From Gautieria morchelliformis (Eukaryota > Basidiomycota > Agaricomycetes > Gomphales > Gomphaceae), in the NCBI GenBank assembly GCA_015179125.1, contig WHVA01000041.1, positions 186,001 through 250,000 of the forward strand: 64,000 nucleotides of DNA, written 5' to 3'. Position 1 is the stretch's first letter, and each line of letters begins with the position of its first letter. The notes under the pieces are model-generated. The model was not told the DNA's origin. It searched no databases and saw only the letters and a list, made by a program, of their open reading frames with translations. The translations under genes and the position numbers were made by a program. Below are positions 63,919 to 64,000 of the stretch, in pieces.

Positions 63919-64000
63919 GGCACCACCGGGTGATTGGGAGGAGCAGATGAATCCCTTGCCTAGCATATCTTCAAGATAGTTGCAAAGTGCTTCTAATTTG
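63919..64000 (-). pseudogene. pol: Gypsy-3 RT start, right of copy B
   Basis: On the minus strand: KLEALCNYLEDMLGKGFICS then SQSPGGAP, which joins APVVFAKKKDG at 57677 once copy B and one GGCAC are removed. This is the RT entry region of Gypsy elements. The window ends here. Confidence 0.88.

Overview
The window is transposon-packed nuclear DNA of a filamentous fungus, most likely an Agaricomycete (mushroom-forming basidiomycete). The grounds are short GT-AG introns of roughly 60-100 bases, a chromodomain Ty3/Gypsy element, Copia elements with HIDD-type reverse transcriptase, a Helitron with a Rep/helicase reading frame, hAT and mariner-like non-autonomous elements, and two host-type genes (an F-box protein and a Cys-rich/alpha-kinase-like protein). 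I saw no bacterial operons, CRISPR array, rRNA or tRNA. Host coding DNA is under about 10 percent.

Layout. 1-6554: end of a solo LTR (family LTR-E), then chromovirus copy A (351-6554, TSD ACATG). 6890-9064: three solo LTRs nested in one another (LTR-B holds LTR-E, which holds LTR-D), each with its own target duplication. 9268-12893: a Helitron helicase scrap, a fold-back, a chromodomain scrap, an LTR-B fragment, an inverted-repeat element, and a minus-strand Copia gag with its LTR-D. 13371-16475: minus-strand Gypsy-2 pol end plus an extra coiled-coil ORF. 16476-30351: a head-to-tail series of Helitron units (called H0, H1, H1b, H2, H3, H4), several joined with no spacer. H4 is the long Rep/helicase copy, broken by three indels and one stop. 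30352-33290: remnant of an intron-containing host gene. 33295-39540: degenerate plus-strand Gypsy-2, fused to Helitron 3' end H5 (39541-40839). 40842-41440: TA-flanked inverted-repeat element. 41441-47297: Copia-1, with an hAT-like insertion in its right LTR. 47707-49693: F-box gene with one frameshift. 49861-54356: Copia-2, carrying an hAT element, a solo LTR and an AT-rich insertion. 54357-64000: minus-strand Gypsy-3, which holds an antisense coiled-coil/Cys-cluster pseudogene and is itself split by chromovirus copy B (57678-63918, TSD GGCAC).

Chromovirus copy B is the best preserved element. It has paired 480-base LTRs, a TATA box, a candidate self-priming site, gag, a complete-looking -1 frameshift cassette, and one pol frame running protease, RT, RNase H, integrase and chromodomain. 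It nevertheless carries Asn in place of the first integrase catalytic Asp. Copy A keeps that Asp but has YLND instead of YLDD, plus frameshifts and a stop. These and similar lesions in other elements are mostly CpG to TpG/CpA changes, which suggests cytosine methylation or RIP-like decay.

All calls are by eye from the sequence. Family names for solo LTRs (LTR-B, LTR-D, LTR-E) and units (H0-H5) are local labels only.
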